Positions 27,565 through 36,825 are shown, counted from the first letter of the stretch. The stretch: DNA of 64,000 bases from Bacteroides sp. MSB163 (GCF_036416795.1 NZ_CP143867.1:5820001-5884000), one strand, 5' to 3'. Program-made: numbers and translations. Notes: a model not told the origin generated them from the letters alone.

Positions 27565-28584
27565 ATGAAGCGTATAAAATTATTTTTAGCACTATCTGTA
27601 TTGACTATTCTTTTATGTGGAATAAGTTCTTGTTCAAAAGAAGAAAGTGATAAACCAGATACTGAACAGCCCGACCCCGAACCAACTCCTGAGCCTACCC
27701 CGGAACCGGCCCCAGAACCAGAACCGAATGACTATAAACTGCAGGGAAATATGCAAGCCGCACAACAACTGGTTGGAAAAGATTATTCGGAAATCCATAA
27801 GTATATGCGCTCTTATGGATGGGACTATTCTGAACATCCCAATTCATCTGATAAAGATCATAAAGACGGAGTGCATTGCGAAGTTATATATGACGAAACG
27901 ATACAGCAATATATTTTCAGGTTTATCAGCCATGCCAATGCTGATGCCCTTGACGGTGACCGGGGGAAACTGGAAGACCGCCAACGTAATGAAATGAAAA
28001 CACAAACTACTGCTGCCTGGTATAAATTGAATGGTAACTGGGATGAATGGCAACGCCTTGAATGGAAATTCCGTATTCCGAAAAATTTCAGACCTTCTAC
28101 AAGTTTCTGTCATATTCACCAATTAAAGGCACAGGAGGGTAATAATGGTTCTCCATTGATAACCATAACTCCCCGCTGCAATAGTAATGGCAGTAACCGT
28201 CGTGTACAAGTGATCCATACCGGTGATAATAATGCTACTACTAAAGGAACAATCATAGACAATCTGCCATTGTCTGATTTTGAAGATGAATGGATACAAG
28301 TAGAAACAGAGATGCACTTTACGCACGATGGGGCGTTCAGTATTAAGATGACACGTATCAGTGATAGTAAAGTATTAGTTGATAAAGCTTTTAGCAATAT
28401 TGACCTATGGCGGAAAGGAGCGATAAGTATCCGAAATAAATTCGGCATTTATCGTAGCTTTGGAAGAAAGATGGAAAGTATTGATGATCGTCCTACTAAT
28501 GGAATAAAAGATGAGACCTTGCAACTGGCAGATTTCAAGGTTTATGAGAAAAATACAAATCCCAAGCCTGAAAGCCACGATTAG
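27565..28584 (+). CDS. Jelly-roll polysaccharide-lyase-like lipoprotein
   Basis: A 339-residue lipoprotein (lipobox ISSCSKEE) with a Pro/Glu linker (about 32-55, PEPTPEPTPEPAPEP) and a single catalytic-looking domain (about 58-330). Motifs QRNEM, CHIHQLKAQEG and RNKFGIYRS recall the RxE, QIH and FKxGxY signatures of beta-jelly-roll lyases (PL7/PL13/PL20, heparinase-I-like Polysacc_lyase), but the family is not certain. The same domain is the C-terminal half of the 819-residue protein at 36882-39341. It lies between the two MG2/plug genes, probably in the same transcript. Confidence 0.65.
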   Translation: MKRIKLFLALSVLTILLCGISSCSKEESDKPDTEQPDPEPTPEPTPEPAPEPEPNDYKLQGNMQAAQQLVGKDYSEIHKYMRSYGWDYSEHPNSSDKDHKDGVHCEVIYDETIQQYIFRFISHANADALDGDRGKLEDRQRNEMKTQTTAAWYKLNGNWDEWQRLEWKFRIPKNFRPSTSFCHIHQLKAQEGNNGSPLITITPRCNSNGSNRRVQVIHTGDNNATTKGTIIDNLPLSDFEDEWIQVETEMHFTHDGAFSIKMTRISDSKVLVDKAFSNIDLWRKGAISIRNKFGIYRSFGRKMESIDDRPTNGIKDETLQLADFKVYEKNTNPKPESHD

Positions 28585-28613
28585 GGTGAAGGGAGAATTT
28601 ATCAGAAAACATT

Positions 28614-31361
28614 ATGAAATATATACTGTTATCACTAATAGGAGTTTTCATTTGTTCTCAAAAAATTGCTATACCATATCAAGAGAAGGTATATCTCCAT
28701 ACTGATAAGCCTTTTTATTTAGTCGGTGACACCATCTGGCTGAAAGGCTATTTGGTAAATGCGCAAACACATAAAGAAAGTGATGTGCAAAGTCGCTTTT
28801 TATACATCGAACTCATAAACCGGAAAAATAAGGTAATTCAACGTAAAAAGATAAAAGAGGAGAACGGGCATTTCTTTAACTTCATTTCTTTAGAAAAAGA
28901 TATTGAAGAAGCCGATTATCAAATTCGTGCTTACACCAATTTCATGAGAAATCAAGGAGAGGAGTTCTTCTTTACCAAACAGATTCCTGTATATGCCAAT
29001 ACCTCTTCGTTACTCACTGCGAACATCGAATATGATTCGGAAGAAGCCGATGGGAAATATATTGTTATTACCCTGTTGCGTAAAGATGGAACTCCCTATG
29101 CAAATTCTCGTGTTGAGTACATGATTCGCACAAAAGAATATAAGAATCGCTTTCACCGTGTGAAAACAAATACCGAGGGGCAAATACGCTTTAAGTTACC
29201 CGAACGAGAGAAAGACGTGGAACCTTACGTTTACCTTTCTCTATACGAGAAGGAATATGTACACCGTAAGCGTATCTTTCTGCCGCAGGATTATGAATAT
29301 ACGGTCGGTTTCTACCCTGAAGGAGGGCATTTACTGGCAGGAGTACAACAGCAAGTTGCCTTTAAAGCAGAAACATCTACCGGTGAAATCATAACCGTAG
29401 GGGGATATGTCTTAAACCAGCGAAAAGATACATTAGCTACATTCAACAGTGAGTATGCAGGTATAGGTTCCTTTGCTATTCGGACTGAAGAGAAAGATAC
29501 ATTGTGTGCTTTGGTAAAAGACAACTTTGGAAATGAACGGAGTTTTATTTTACCTAAAGCTTCCAGTACTCATGTTTCTCTTGCCATACGTCAGGATACT
29601 ACTTTTGTACACTACCGTATACTCACTCCCTCAGATAGAGAATCAAATGAAAATTTCGATCTGTCAGTGCATACACGCGGCAGGATTCTCTTGAATCGTG
29701 TCATATCTCATGAACAATTATCCGATAGTCTCCCTCTCGATTTATTTCCTGAAGGAATTGCTCATTTCACATTGTTCAATCGGGATACGACAGTAGTAAG
29801 CGAACGGCTTATTTTTGTCAGGAAGCCTTCTGCGGTGTTTCAGTTGGCTGCTTTGGGTAGCCCGGCCGATAGCCGCCAACCTATAAAAATAGGATTACGC
29901 GTGTTGAATGAGCAGCAAATGCCGATTCAAGGAAACTTCTCTTTGAGTGTGACTGATGATTTCGCTGTAAATATAGATCCTAACGCCAATCATGTGGTCA
30001 GTGAACTATTGCTGAATTCTGATTTAAAAGGCAACGTCTTTTCGCCTGGTTACTATTTCTCTTCTCACACTCCGAACGTCAAGAAGCATTTGGATCAGCT
30101 CATGCTAACACACGGCTGGCGTAGATATAATGTGAGTACAAATTTGAGAGAAGCGAAACAGAAGTATAAATATGAAGTTGAGAGAACTCAGCAAATCTGC
30201 GGATATGTTGAAAGTCATTTTGATAAGAAGAAATTGTCTCATTTTGCACTGCTTGTGAATAATCCTCAAGAAGCTTTCAAACAAATTGTTGTCTCCAATG
30301 AAAAAGGAGAGTTTTGTTTTACCCATAATTTTCAACAAGTAAAGGAACATTTGACTGGGTTCTTAATTTATGGTGCCGGGAAGAAACCCAAATGGCGATA
30401 TGGTATTTATATGAATGAAATAGAATACCCCGGTATCAACCATTTGCATTGGCAAAAAGAAGATATACCTTTGAAAAGTAAAGCTTTCATTAAGAGCGTG
30501 CGCGAAGATTATACTCTTGTAAATGGAGAAAAAATATACCGGCTACCAGAGGTAGAGATCACTGCTTTGCAATTACCGAATGGGTGGATCTCATATAAAG
30601 TGGTTGAACCGGAGAAGATAGAACAGATAAATGAAAAGACGGCTTTGGATTTATTAAAGAGAACTCCTAATATTGTTGTTCATTCCGGGGTTAGAAATAA
30701 TACCAGTCAGATGTTTGTATTAGTTCCAAACAGAAACTTCAATGAAAAAAGCTCTTATAGTAAAATATCCGGTTCTAATGGTGATAGTCCGATATCCGGT
30801 TACTGGGAACGCTTTTGGAAAAGAGTACCCGTCATAGTGGATGGATATGAACTAAAGAATATACAAGATCTGGAAAATCTGCATGCCGGAGATGTGAAGT
30901 CTATAGATTTTGTACGGGACAAAGCAATGTATATTGCAAACAGCGAGGATCATTATACTTGGGAAAATTATGAAGAAACAGAAGCCGCAACAATAGCTAA
31001 TGCACCGCAAATTGGCGATGCGCTACCTCTGATTGTTCAGCCTCAGAAAGTATACATAAGTACTTATCTCTCCAAAGGAATTATAGGTTCGTCTATTCCG
31101 AGCATTGCCCGTATCGGTTATTTATCCTATGCTAAGAATGCAGAATTCTATGCTCCTAAATACCCCACCGAGGAAAGTCGTAAAATTATCAATTCCGACA
31201 AACGTACTACTATTCATTGGGAACCCAATATCCGTTTGGATGAGAAAGGAGAAGCAGGGCTTAGTTTCTATACTGCCGACCGTCCCTCCACTTATACTGT
31301 GGTGATAGAGGGGATTACTGACGACGGGAAAGCATGTCGATACGTAAAACAGATAAGATAA
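28614..31361 (+). CDS. Large exported MG2/plug-domain protein 2
   Basis: A 915-residue protein paralogous to the one at 24726-27533 (VYLHTDKPFYLVGDTIWLKGYL; final WEPNIRLDEKGEAGLSFYTADRP). The hydrophobic leader is short (about 1-17, MKYILLSLIGVFICSQ). The plug-like segment is about 650-800 (LPEVEITALQLP, KTALDLLKRTPNIVV). It starts 29 bp after the lyase-like gene and is the last gene of the rightward cassette; a 22-bp repeat array and then the IS3 element follow. Function unknown; outer-membrane or periplasmic location inferred. Confidence 0.72.
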   Translation: MKYILLSLIGVFICSQKIAIPYQEKVYLHTDKPFYLVGDTIWLKGYLVNAQTHKESDVQSRFLYIELINRKNKVIQRKKIKEENGHFFNFISLEKDIEEADYQIRAYTNFMRNQGEEFFFTKQIPVYANTSSLLTANIEYDSEEADGKYIVITLLRKDGTPYANSRVEYMIRTKEYKNRFHRVKTNTEGQIRFKLPEREKDVEPYVYLSLYEKEYVHRKRIFLPQDYEYTVGFYPEGGHLLAGVQQQVAFKAETSTGEIITVGGYVLNQRKDTLATFNSEYAGIGSFAIRTEEKDTLCALVKDNFGNERSFILPKASSTHVSLAIRQDTTFVHYRILTPSDRESNENFDLSVHTRGRILLNRVISHEQLSDSLPLDLFPEGIAHFTLFNRDTTVVSERLIFVRKPSAVFQLAALGSPADSRQPIKIGLRVLNEQQMPIQGNFSLSVTDDFAVNIDPNANHVVSELLLNSDLKGNVFSPGYYFSSHTPNVKKHLDQLMLTHGWRRYNVSTNLREAKQKYKYEVERTQQICGYVESHFDKKKLSHFALLVNNPQEAFKQIVVSNEKGEFCFTHNFQQVKEHLTGFLIYGAGKKPKWRYGIYMNEIEYPGINHLHWQKEDIPLKSKAFIKSVREDYTLVNGEKIYRLPEVEITALQLPNGWISYKVVEPEKIEQINEKTALDLLKRTPNIVVHSGVRNNTSQMFVLVPNRNFNEKSSYSKISGSNGDSPISGYWERFWKRVPVIVDGYELKNIQDLENLHAGDVKSIDFVRDKAMYIANSEDHYTWENYEETEAATIANAPQIGDALPLIVQPQKVYISTYLSKGIIGSSIPSIARIGYLSYAKNAEFYAPKYPTEESRKIINSDKRTTIHWEPNIRLDEKGEAGLSFYTADRPSTYTVVIEGITDDGKACRYVKQIR

Positions 31362-31419
31362 ATTGCTAATAAACGGCGGAGGCATAGTCAGATTATTTCC
31401 GTTTTAAGGAACAATATGT

Positions 31420-31507
31420 TCACAGGCAAGAAATATTTGTTTCACAGGCAAGAAATGAACGTTTCTTGCCTGAGAAATAAACGTTCCGCAGGGGGGAATG
31501 ATGTGTA
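31420..31507. repeat. Degenerate 22-bp tandem array (3-4 units)
   Basis: Units start at 31420, 31442, 31464 and (weak) 31486. The first two share TTCACAGGCAAGAAAT; the third has the same register with the inner part inverted (TTCTTGCCTGAGAAAT). CAGGCAAGAAA and TTTCTTGCCTG can pair as a hairpin, which may act as a terminator-like structure after the cassette. The IS3 element interrupts or abuts the last unit. Confidence 0.65.
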
Positions 31508-31763
31508 CTGGTTTTAGTTGACAACTTCGTTTGTTATAACTGGATTAGTTTACTCAATATACTTTAATATCTAAAGAGGTTTACTTTTGTTTTTCTTATT
31601 CCTATTTTAGTTGTCTTTTGTTGGTGCTTGCAAATTTATGCATCTTCCTTTATTTACGCAAGCCTTCTTCAGGAAAATGTAATGTTGCCAACAAACAAGA
31701 ACTCTTCGGTCGGGGATCGCCCTAGCGGCAAGGGGCGGGCCCCCCCGTCCCGACGAGCGGGTA

Positions 31764-32648
31764 TTATGCTGTAAATCCTACCGTTTCTCTGAGCACTTCC
31801 ATAGGTGTCCTCATGTTTATCCCTTGATGAGGCCGCACATGATTATATACATATACAGCATCTTCAATGCGCTTGCTTACTTGCTCGAAGCTCTCATCAT
31901 CACAGTCGAATAGCCAACCGTTTTTAATGGTGTTGTTCATTCTTTCAGCCAATGCATTATGCAAAGGATCACCACACTGCGTCATACTGATGTTGATTTG
32001 ATGCTCTTTAAGCCTCTCTACATATTTATTTGAGCAATATTGGACACCCCGGTCAGAATGATGAATAAGAGTGCTCATGTCTATGTGATACTTCTCATAG
32101 AATGATATTGCCATCTCCAAAGCTTTCAAGGGCCCCTCCGTCTCAAGAGTTTTGTAAAGCGCATATCCAACGATGGCACGACTTGCCGCATCGGTAAGCA
32201 ACGAGAGGTAAGCCCAGCCCTGACCGGTGTTTACGTAGGTTATATCCGCCACTACCATAGCGCCCAATCGCGTAGCGACAAATTTGGGCGCAACATTCAA
32301 CAGATCGGGGTAGATATAGTAATTATGGTTCGAATTCGTTGTTTTAGGACGCTTGCGACTTGTACGTTGACACAAACCATTGGAGCGAAAAATGTCATAA
32401 CAACGATCACGACCGATAACCATCTTTGGTCCAAACTTACTCACGCAGCAGGCGTATAACTCGCGCATACCAGCTTTGGGCATGAGCTCCAACAGTTCCT
32501 TGCAGTACAACACGATGCTTGTGGTAAGGATATCAACCTCCAAATGCCGGTTCACATGCTTGTAATAACCTTGTCGGGTTATGCCGAAGTAATCACAGAG
32601 GAACTTTATACAACCATGTTTGCGTCGGGTTGAGTGCCTCTGTGACAA
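31764..32648 (-). CDS. IS3-family transposase OrfB (catalytic part)
   Basis: A 294-residue rve-type integrase domain with the DDE residues in VVADITYVNT, IHHSDRGVQY and NALAERMNNTIKNGW. The N-terminal HTH_21-like part is RKHGCIKFLCDYFGITRQGYY. It is probably made mainly as an OrfAB fusion by -1 frameshifting: the frame is open upstream through the slippery site, and the apparent start is a weak TTG. It appears intact, so the element may be active. Confidence 0.92.
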   Translation of the reverse strand: MSQRHSTRRKHGCIKFLCDYFGITRQGYYKHVNRHLEVDILTTSIVLYCKELLELMPKAGMRELYACCVSKFGPKMVIGRDRCYDIFRSNGLCQRTSRKRPKTTNSNHNYYIYPDLLNVAPKFVATRLGAMVVADITYVNTGQGWAYLSLLTDAASRAIVGYALYKTLETEGPLKALEMAISFYEKYHIDMSTLIHHSDRGVQYCSNKYVERLKEHQINISMTQCGDPLHNALAERMNNTIKNGWLFDCDDESFEQVSKRIEDAVYVYNHVRPHQGINMRTPMEVLRETVGFTA

Positions 32649-32656
32649 GGTGTCGA

Positions 32657-33040
32657 TTACTTGGCATCGGAGTTTTTTCGTACCTTGATATGATACGTGG
32701 ATTCAGCAAGATTGATGAGTTCTTCGCACGCCTCATGACGTAAACTCTCATCAGCAAGAGCCCGATGAAGTTTACGGTTCTCAGCACGCAATAGCGATAG
32801 TTCTTTCTGGAGCTCAGAAATACTAGAATCAATAGCATCGCTATTTACCGGTTTAGGTGATATACCCATAGCTTTGTCTTCCATTTGATACTTGTTAAGC
32901 CAATAAGTAAGAAGCTTGGCACAAAAGCCGTTACGCTTACAAAACTGAGATTTGCTCTCGGGACTTGATAAATACTCACGAATATAAGACATTCGTTCAT
33001 CATCACTGTAATAGTTGTACTTCTTTTTCGAATATTTCAT
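32657..33040 (-). CDS. IS3-family transposase OrfA
   Basis: A 127-residue DNA-binding protein: a helix-turn-helix region (about 15-55, SKSQFCKRNGFCAKLLTYWL) and a leucine-zipper-like coiled coil (about 75-100, ISELQKELSLLRAENRKLHR). The ATG at 33040 is preferred to a TTG at 33067 that lies within the terminal inverted repeat. Its end overlaps the frameshift window leading into OrfB. Confidence 0.88.
   Translation of the reverse strand: MKYSKKKYNYYSDDERMSYIREYLSSPESKSQFCKRNGFCAKLLTYWLNKYQMEDKAMGISPKPVNSDAIDSSISELQKELSLLRAENRKLHRALADESLRHEACEELINLAESTYHIKVRKNSDAK
32672..32678 (-). promoter_or_regulatory. -1 ribosomal frameshift site (A AAA AAC) joining OrfA and OrfB
   Basis: On the minus strand the OrfA codons CGA AAA AAC form a perfect A_AAA_AAC slippery heptamer, 15 bases before the OrfA stop. 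A -1 shift there leads straight into the OrfB frame with no stop before the OrfB coding region. Confidence 0.8.
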
Positions 33041-33153
33041 CTTTATTTTCGATTTTTGAAGTGTCAACTTATTCAGTACACTACAGAATGATAGCTTCTT
33101 CGTGGAGTCTTATTTATCGCACTTCGCTACAGAATAATCAATAAAGGAAAGTC

Positions 33154-34269
33154 TTATCGGACAGGGAAACCTATACTGGTCAGCGACGCCCAAGGCATAA
33201 ACGATTGATTGTCCGTTCCTTCCGGACGACTTTTTTGAATCATCTTACGAGTGTACGGCATATCCATTCCTTTACGGTCATGATAATGATGATAAGCCCG
33301 TTCCCAGGCAGGACAGATCTTCTCCCGTTGTTTGGATGAGATCTCAGGTCCATAGACCGACTTTCCAAACCAAGTGATATACTGCACATGAGGAACTTCT
33401 TCGCCGGACATGTATCGGGCCGTATACTCAAATCCTTTGTAGAGGCGATTGTCAAATGCTCCATATAAGTCTATATCTTGATTCCAGGCAATTTCGGCGG
33501 CACAAGCAAGGAAAGCAAGGCCCATCTGTACATGTTGTTGGTCACGTCCACTCTCCTGGCATTGTCCGCTTTCATAAAAATAATTTTTGATAGCCCCATT
33601 CGTATTACCATCGGTAAGCTGCTTACAGGCAGTATCAAAAATATCCCGTCGGTCAAGGAAAATGCCTATACACATAAGTGTTTGTCCGTTGGCAGCATCC
33701 CAATTGCCATTATAACGAGGCGTCCAATCCTTTATCACCGGATACCAGATATTGATGACCATATCTTCAAATGCTTTACGATCTTTGGCATTCCAGCCCT
33801 TATAAGTATGTTTTATTATCTCGGCAGCATTGAGATATTTGATTCCCGCCGTACCCACCTTTAATTGACGGTTGTGATTTACGACCGAATCAAGAGTCTG
33901 AGCCCAAGCATTGAATATTTCGATAGCCTTTTCCGCATAAGCTTTATCCCCTTCCACATACCATTGTAAAGCCATGGTATAGGCTGCCGCACCATCACGT
34001 ACAAACTCTTTCCCTCCATTATCGGGTTTATTATAAGGTCCGTTATCTACAACCTTAAAAGGAGTTGGTTTATAATTGAGCGAAGCAATTTCCGATGACT
34101 TGAGTTGGCTCCATGCTTCCTTCCAAGGTTCCTCACTTGCAAGGATCTTGGCTTTCATGAATTCAAGATCAGAGGTCACGTGTAACATTCCGGGATGTGC
34201 GAATTTCTGTCCGAAACTAACAGTACATATCAACGCATACAGGAGTGAGAAAAAAGTTCTTTTAGTCAT
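33154..34269 (-). CDS. Alginate-lyase-like enzyme (PL5/PL38-type)
   Basis: A 371-residue exported protein (signal peptide about 1-20, ending SFG) of the alginate_lyase (alpha/alpha toroid) superfamily: DGAAAYTMALQWYVEGDKAYAEKA, NGNWDAANGQTLM and SGRDQQHVQMGLAFLA. The pattern recalls PL38 (glucuronan/mannuronan lyases) more than classic PL5, which has an NNH motif; the assignment is tentative. It lies 37 bp after the beta-helix gene and is the last gene of the leftward cassette before the IS element. Confidence 0.75.
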   Translation of the reverse strand: MTKRTFFSLLYALICTVSFGQKFAHPGMLHVTSDLEFMKAKILASEEPWKEAWSQLKSSEIASLNYKPTPFKVVDNGPYNKPDNGGKEFVRDGAAAYTMALQWYVEGDKAYAEKAIEIFNAWAQTLDSVVNHNRQLKVGTAGIKYLNAAEIIKHTYKGWNAKDRKAFEDMVINIWYPVIKDWTPRYNGNWDAANGQTLMCIGIFLDRRDIFDTACKQLTDGNTNGAIKNYFYESGQCQESGRDQQHVQMGLAFLACAAEIAWNQDIDLYGAFDNRLYKGFEYTARYMSGEEVPHVQYITWFGKSVYGPEISSKQREKICPAWERAYHHYHDRKGMDMPYTRKMIQKSRPEGTDNQSFMPWASLTSIGFPVR

Positions 34270-34306
34270 AATCGTTAAGAAATTTATTGCTGATATTATA
34301 ATTATA

Positions 34307-36175
34307 TTATTTTCCGACAGTTCTTATCAGAACCTTCCGGCTATAAGCTTTCTGGCCGGCTTCGTGCACACGAACTACGTAAAAATCATCATTCAATGGC
34401 ATACTCTCCACCCAATTGTCAGAAGAAGATTTGAGCATCTGCACCATGCTTCCATGAGTCGTGTAAATAGATATCCATGCATCTTTTAGCGATTTTACTC
34501 TCACACGATTTGTTTCCACAATAATGTGCGGGATATCTTCTCTGCCTGTTTCAGGTATTAGCCCCGTAGAGATGCCTCTTGCCGCCCTCTGAGCCTCATA
34601 GAGTGATGCGGGCTGCAAGCCTTTACGATTCTGCCCTTCTATATATCCATTGGTATATTCACTCATATTGTTGCGGTATCTCCGTATTGTCTTAGCAGTG
34701 CATCCGATAGCATAATTTTGTCCCGTAGGCACTTTATCCAGATAAATGGCACCGTCTTGTACATCACAATTCCAGAATACGCTGTTGGTGCCTCCCCATC
34801 CGTGACCGCTTCCCATATTGTCACGCAGATACATACCTATTTTCCCGGCATTTGATTTTATAGTTCCCAATTCCATCCAGTTATCAAACAAAATCCCCTG
34901 CGACCACAACCGATGTCCCTCAGCTTGTGCAAGGGAAAGTTCCGAATGGAAATTCAACACAACAATACCGCTGGTGGAGGCACAGCCATTAGAGATATAG
35001 TGATGACGCCCGTTACGGGCATAGCAGTTTTTCAATAAGATGAGTTGTGAACGATGGTAATTCTCAAAATTATAATACGTACCTCCCGTACAAAGTCCGG
35101 AGGGATCAATAGCATAGCAATCTTCAATTGTACTCCTCGTAGTGGAAGTCGTTTTAATACCCGCATGAACAAAACCGGACATTGAAACACCTTTCACCCA
35201 TGAATTCTCCAACGAACTCATATAGATACAATTCTGATCGACGTTAGCCGTAGAATTCTCCGGACTTCTTTCAAAAGAGATGTGCAGATTCTCAATGCCT
35301 ACATTGTGGCGGATTGTTCCCGGATTTGAAATCTTGTAGATATATGCCTGGGCATACTGTACGTCGAGCGCATAAAATATGGGAGCATCCACTTCAATCA
35401 TATTTCCTTCCACTTTGGTGACGTAGCGATGATAGGAAATATCAATATCCTTAGTTTTCCATTTCTTGCTTTCATCTGTGTCGCGCTTTGTATTGCCGCC
35501 ATACCAGACTGCTTCCAGCCAAGCTGTTGTGGTAGGATATTTAATACAAATCAAGTCGCCTGCCTGATAGGCGCTTGCATCTTCCACCTGAAAGGAATAA
35601 TCGCCGGGCATCACCTTCTGTGTTACAATATTTACCTGAGCATCACCTTTCCCATTTCCCCAATTGTGCGCAGAGGAATTTCCCATTAAAATAAGCCGTT
35701 TAGCCTTTTCTGCCGCATTTCTTCCGTAGAGAACCGTGGAATCATTGTCCGAGAAGCAATTACCTTCGCCACGCAAAATGACTCCGTCGTATGTCAGGTT
35801 TAACGTCCCGTCCACATTATATCGTCCGGCTTTCAGCAATACGACTCCTCTGATACCCTCTGCGTCCAAAGCATATTTTCCTACTTCGTCAATGGCTTTC
35901 TGTATATGTTGCGTATTGTCGGCCTCCTTGTCCTCCAGAGGCCTGAGAGTAATGGTGCGTTCCGGCAAACTGACCACAGGAATGTCTTTTCCATTCCCGT
36001 ATCCTGCCTGACTAAAATCCGGAATGACAAAACCATCATTATCTTTCTTATAAGTCAGGCTTCCAGATTCATCCTGAATAACGAGTTGCGATTGCCAACT
36101 TTCCTGGGCATTAAGGGAGTAACTGCCTACAAAACATAAGCTCCCGATACATAAAGATACAAGTTGTGATTTCAT
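34307..36175 (-). CDS. Exported beta-helix protein 1 (putative lyase or epimerase)
   Basis: A 622-residue exported protein (signal peptide about 1-24). An N-terminal GSLTYKKDNDGFVIPDFSQAGY segment leads into a right-handed parallel beta-helix (about 75-520; VVLLKAGRYNVDGTLNL, DGVILRGEG). Motifs shared with the other two paralogues are GHRLWSQGILFDNW and MGSGHGWGGTNSVFWNC. The C-terminal ~80 residues look like a Por-secretion-like or beta-sandwich tail (SVYAYSRKVLIRT type; weak). It may act on uronic-acid chains together with the PL5/PL38-like enzyme that follows it; no known family was recognised with confidence. Confidence 0.65.
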   Translation of the reverse strand: MKSQLVSLCIGSLCFVGSYSLNAQESWQSQLVIQDESGSLTYKKDNDGFVIPDFSQAGYGNGKDIPVVSLPERTITLRPLEDKEADNTQHIQKAIDEVGKYALDAEGIRGVVLLKAGRYNVDGTLNLTYDGVILRGEGNCFSDNDSTVLYGRNAAEKAKRLILMGNSSAHNWGNGKGDAQVNIVTQKVMPGDYSFQVEDASAYQAGDLICIKYPTTTAWLEAVWYGGNTKRDTDESKKWKTKDIDISYHRYVTKVEGNMIEVDAPIFYALDVQYAQAYIYKISNPGTIRHNVGIENLHISFERSPENSTANVDQNCIYMSSLENSWVKGVSMSGFVHAGIKTTSTTRSTIEDCYAIDPSGLCTGGTYYNFENYHRSQLILLKNCYARNGRHHYISNGCASTSGIVVLNFHSELSLAQAEGHRLWSQGILFDNWMELGTIKSNAGKIGMYLRDNMGSGHGWGGTNSVFWNCDVQDGAIYLDKVPTGQNYAIGCTAKTIRRYRNNMSEYTNGYIEGQNRKGLQPASLYEAQRAARGISTGLIPETGREDIPHIIVETNRVRVKSLKDAWISIYTTHGSMVQMLKSSSDNWVESMPLNDDFYVVRVHEAGQKAYSRKVLIRTVGK

Positions 36176-36352
36176 ATGTATTTATTACTTTTTGTGATAT
36201 GTAAAGAAAGGGAGATTTCTTCTCTTCATTTTGTAGTGTTATCTCATTTCCTTGTAATATTGTATCGCTCTGTTTCAAGATGACAAAGATTATAGCATTT
36301 CATCAACACAAAGATATACTATGGGCGATTATTCTAACAGGGCTTTGAGGAG

Positions 36353-36638
36353 AAAACGATCTTTTAGCCAGACTAAGCATCTGTTTTTCCCAAACAGATG
36401 GTCTATCTGACCGGAACAGACGGTCTGTTTACCCAAAACAAACCATGTATTTCCTCTTAACATACCTTCTTTTCGGGCAAAACTAACATTCTTTTTCGTG
36501 ATAAGGCTACACCTTATGCCCGAAAGGGTGTAGCCATATTGCATAAAGGGTGACACCATCTCGGATATAAGGTGTAGCCCTTTACTTATCGGGTTATATT
36601 CTTTTCTGGTTATATCGGGAAAGTATTCGGAGGAAAAA
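36353..36638. repeat. Long degenerate 22-bp periodic array (about 13 units)
   Basis: Units start every 22 bp from 36353. Many share TCT at positions 6-8, TTT near 10-12 and AAA near 18-20. Adjacent units match best in register: GATGGTCTATCTGACC and GACGGTCTGTTTACCC (15 of 22 identical), and the units at 36529 and 36551 (15 of 22). Later units carry TGTAGCC/TGACACC starts and AAAGGG/TAAGG ends. The period is not a multiple of three and no spacers are present. Confidence 0.7.
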
Positions 36639-36728
36639 TATTATTTTCACACATAAAGCGCATGAAAGATATTATTTTTATTTAAGATACAACAGTCATT
36701 GCATCCCTTTTTGTAATTCTGTCCCCTT

Positions 36729-36808
36729 TTCCTTTCTTTCCGCACTTCTTTAATAAGGAATGCTTGCGTTCTTTCTTTTTCCCCCACCGTTGGGCGGAAA
36801 GAAAGGAA
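36729..36808. repeat. 15-bp inverted repeat, large hairpin
   Basis: TTCCTTTCTTTCCGC (36729-36743) is perfectly complementary to 36794-36808, separated by 50 bp. It may form a long hairpin in a transcript of either strand, downstream of the beta-helix/jelly-roll gene. Confidence 0.7.
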
Positions 36809-36825
36809 TCTGAGACAATAGAATT

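Larger units (their letters stand above)
31504..33080 (-). mobile_element. IS3-family insertion sequence (about 1.58 kb)
   Basis: Bounded by imperfect terminal inverted repeats: TGTACTGGTTTTAGTTGACA from 31504 and, read inward on the other strand from 33080, TGTACTGAATAAGTTGACA. It contains orfA and orfB with a -1 frameshift signal. A GC-rich, foldable stretch (about 31710-31760) lies after orfB. No clear target duplication was found. It lies between the ends of the two convergent cassettes and interrupts no recognised gene. Confidence 0.88.

Noticed and set aside
31496..33092. Target-site duplication GAATGAT around the IS3 element
   Set aside because: The left copy touches the element, but the right copy is separated by several bases, so it is not a clean duplication.
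36353..36638. CRISPR array
   Set aside because: Units are contiguous and degenerate at 22 bp with no unique spacers, and no cas gene is present.
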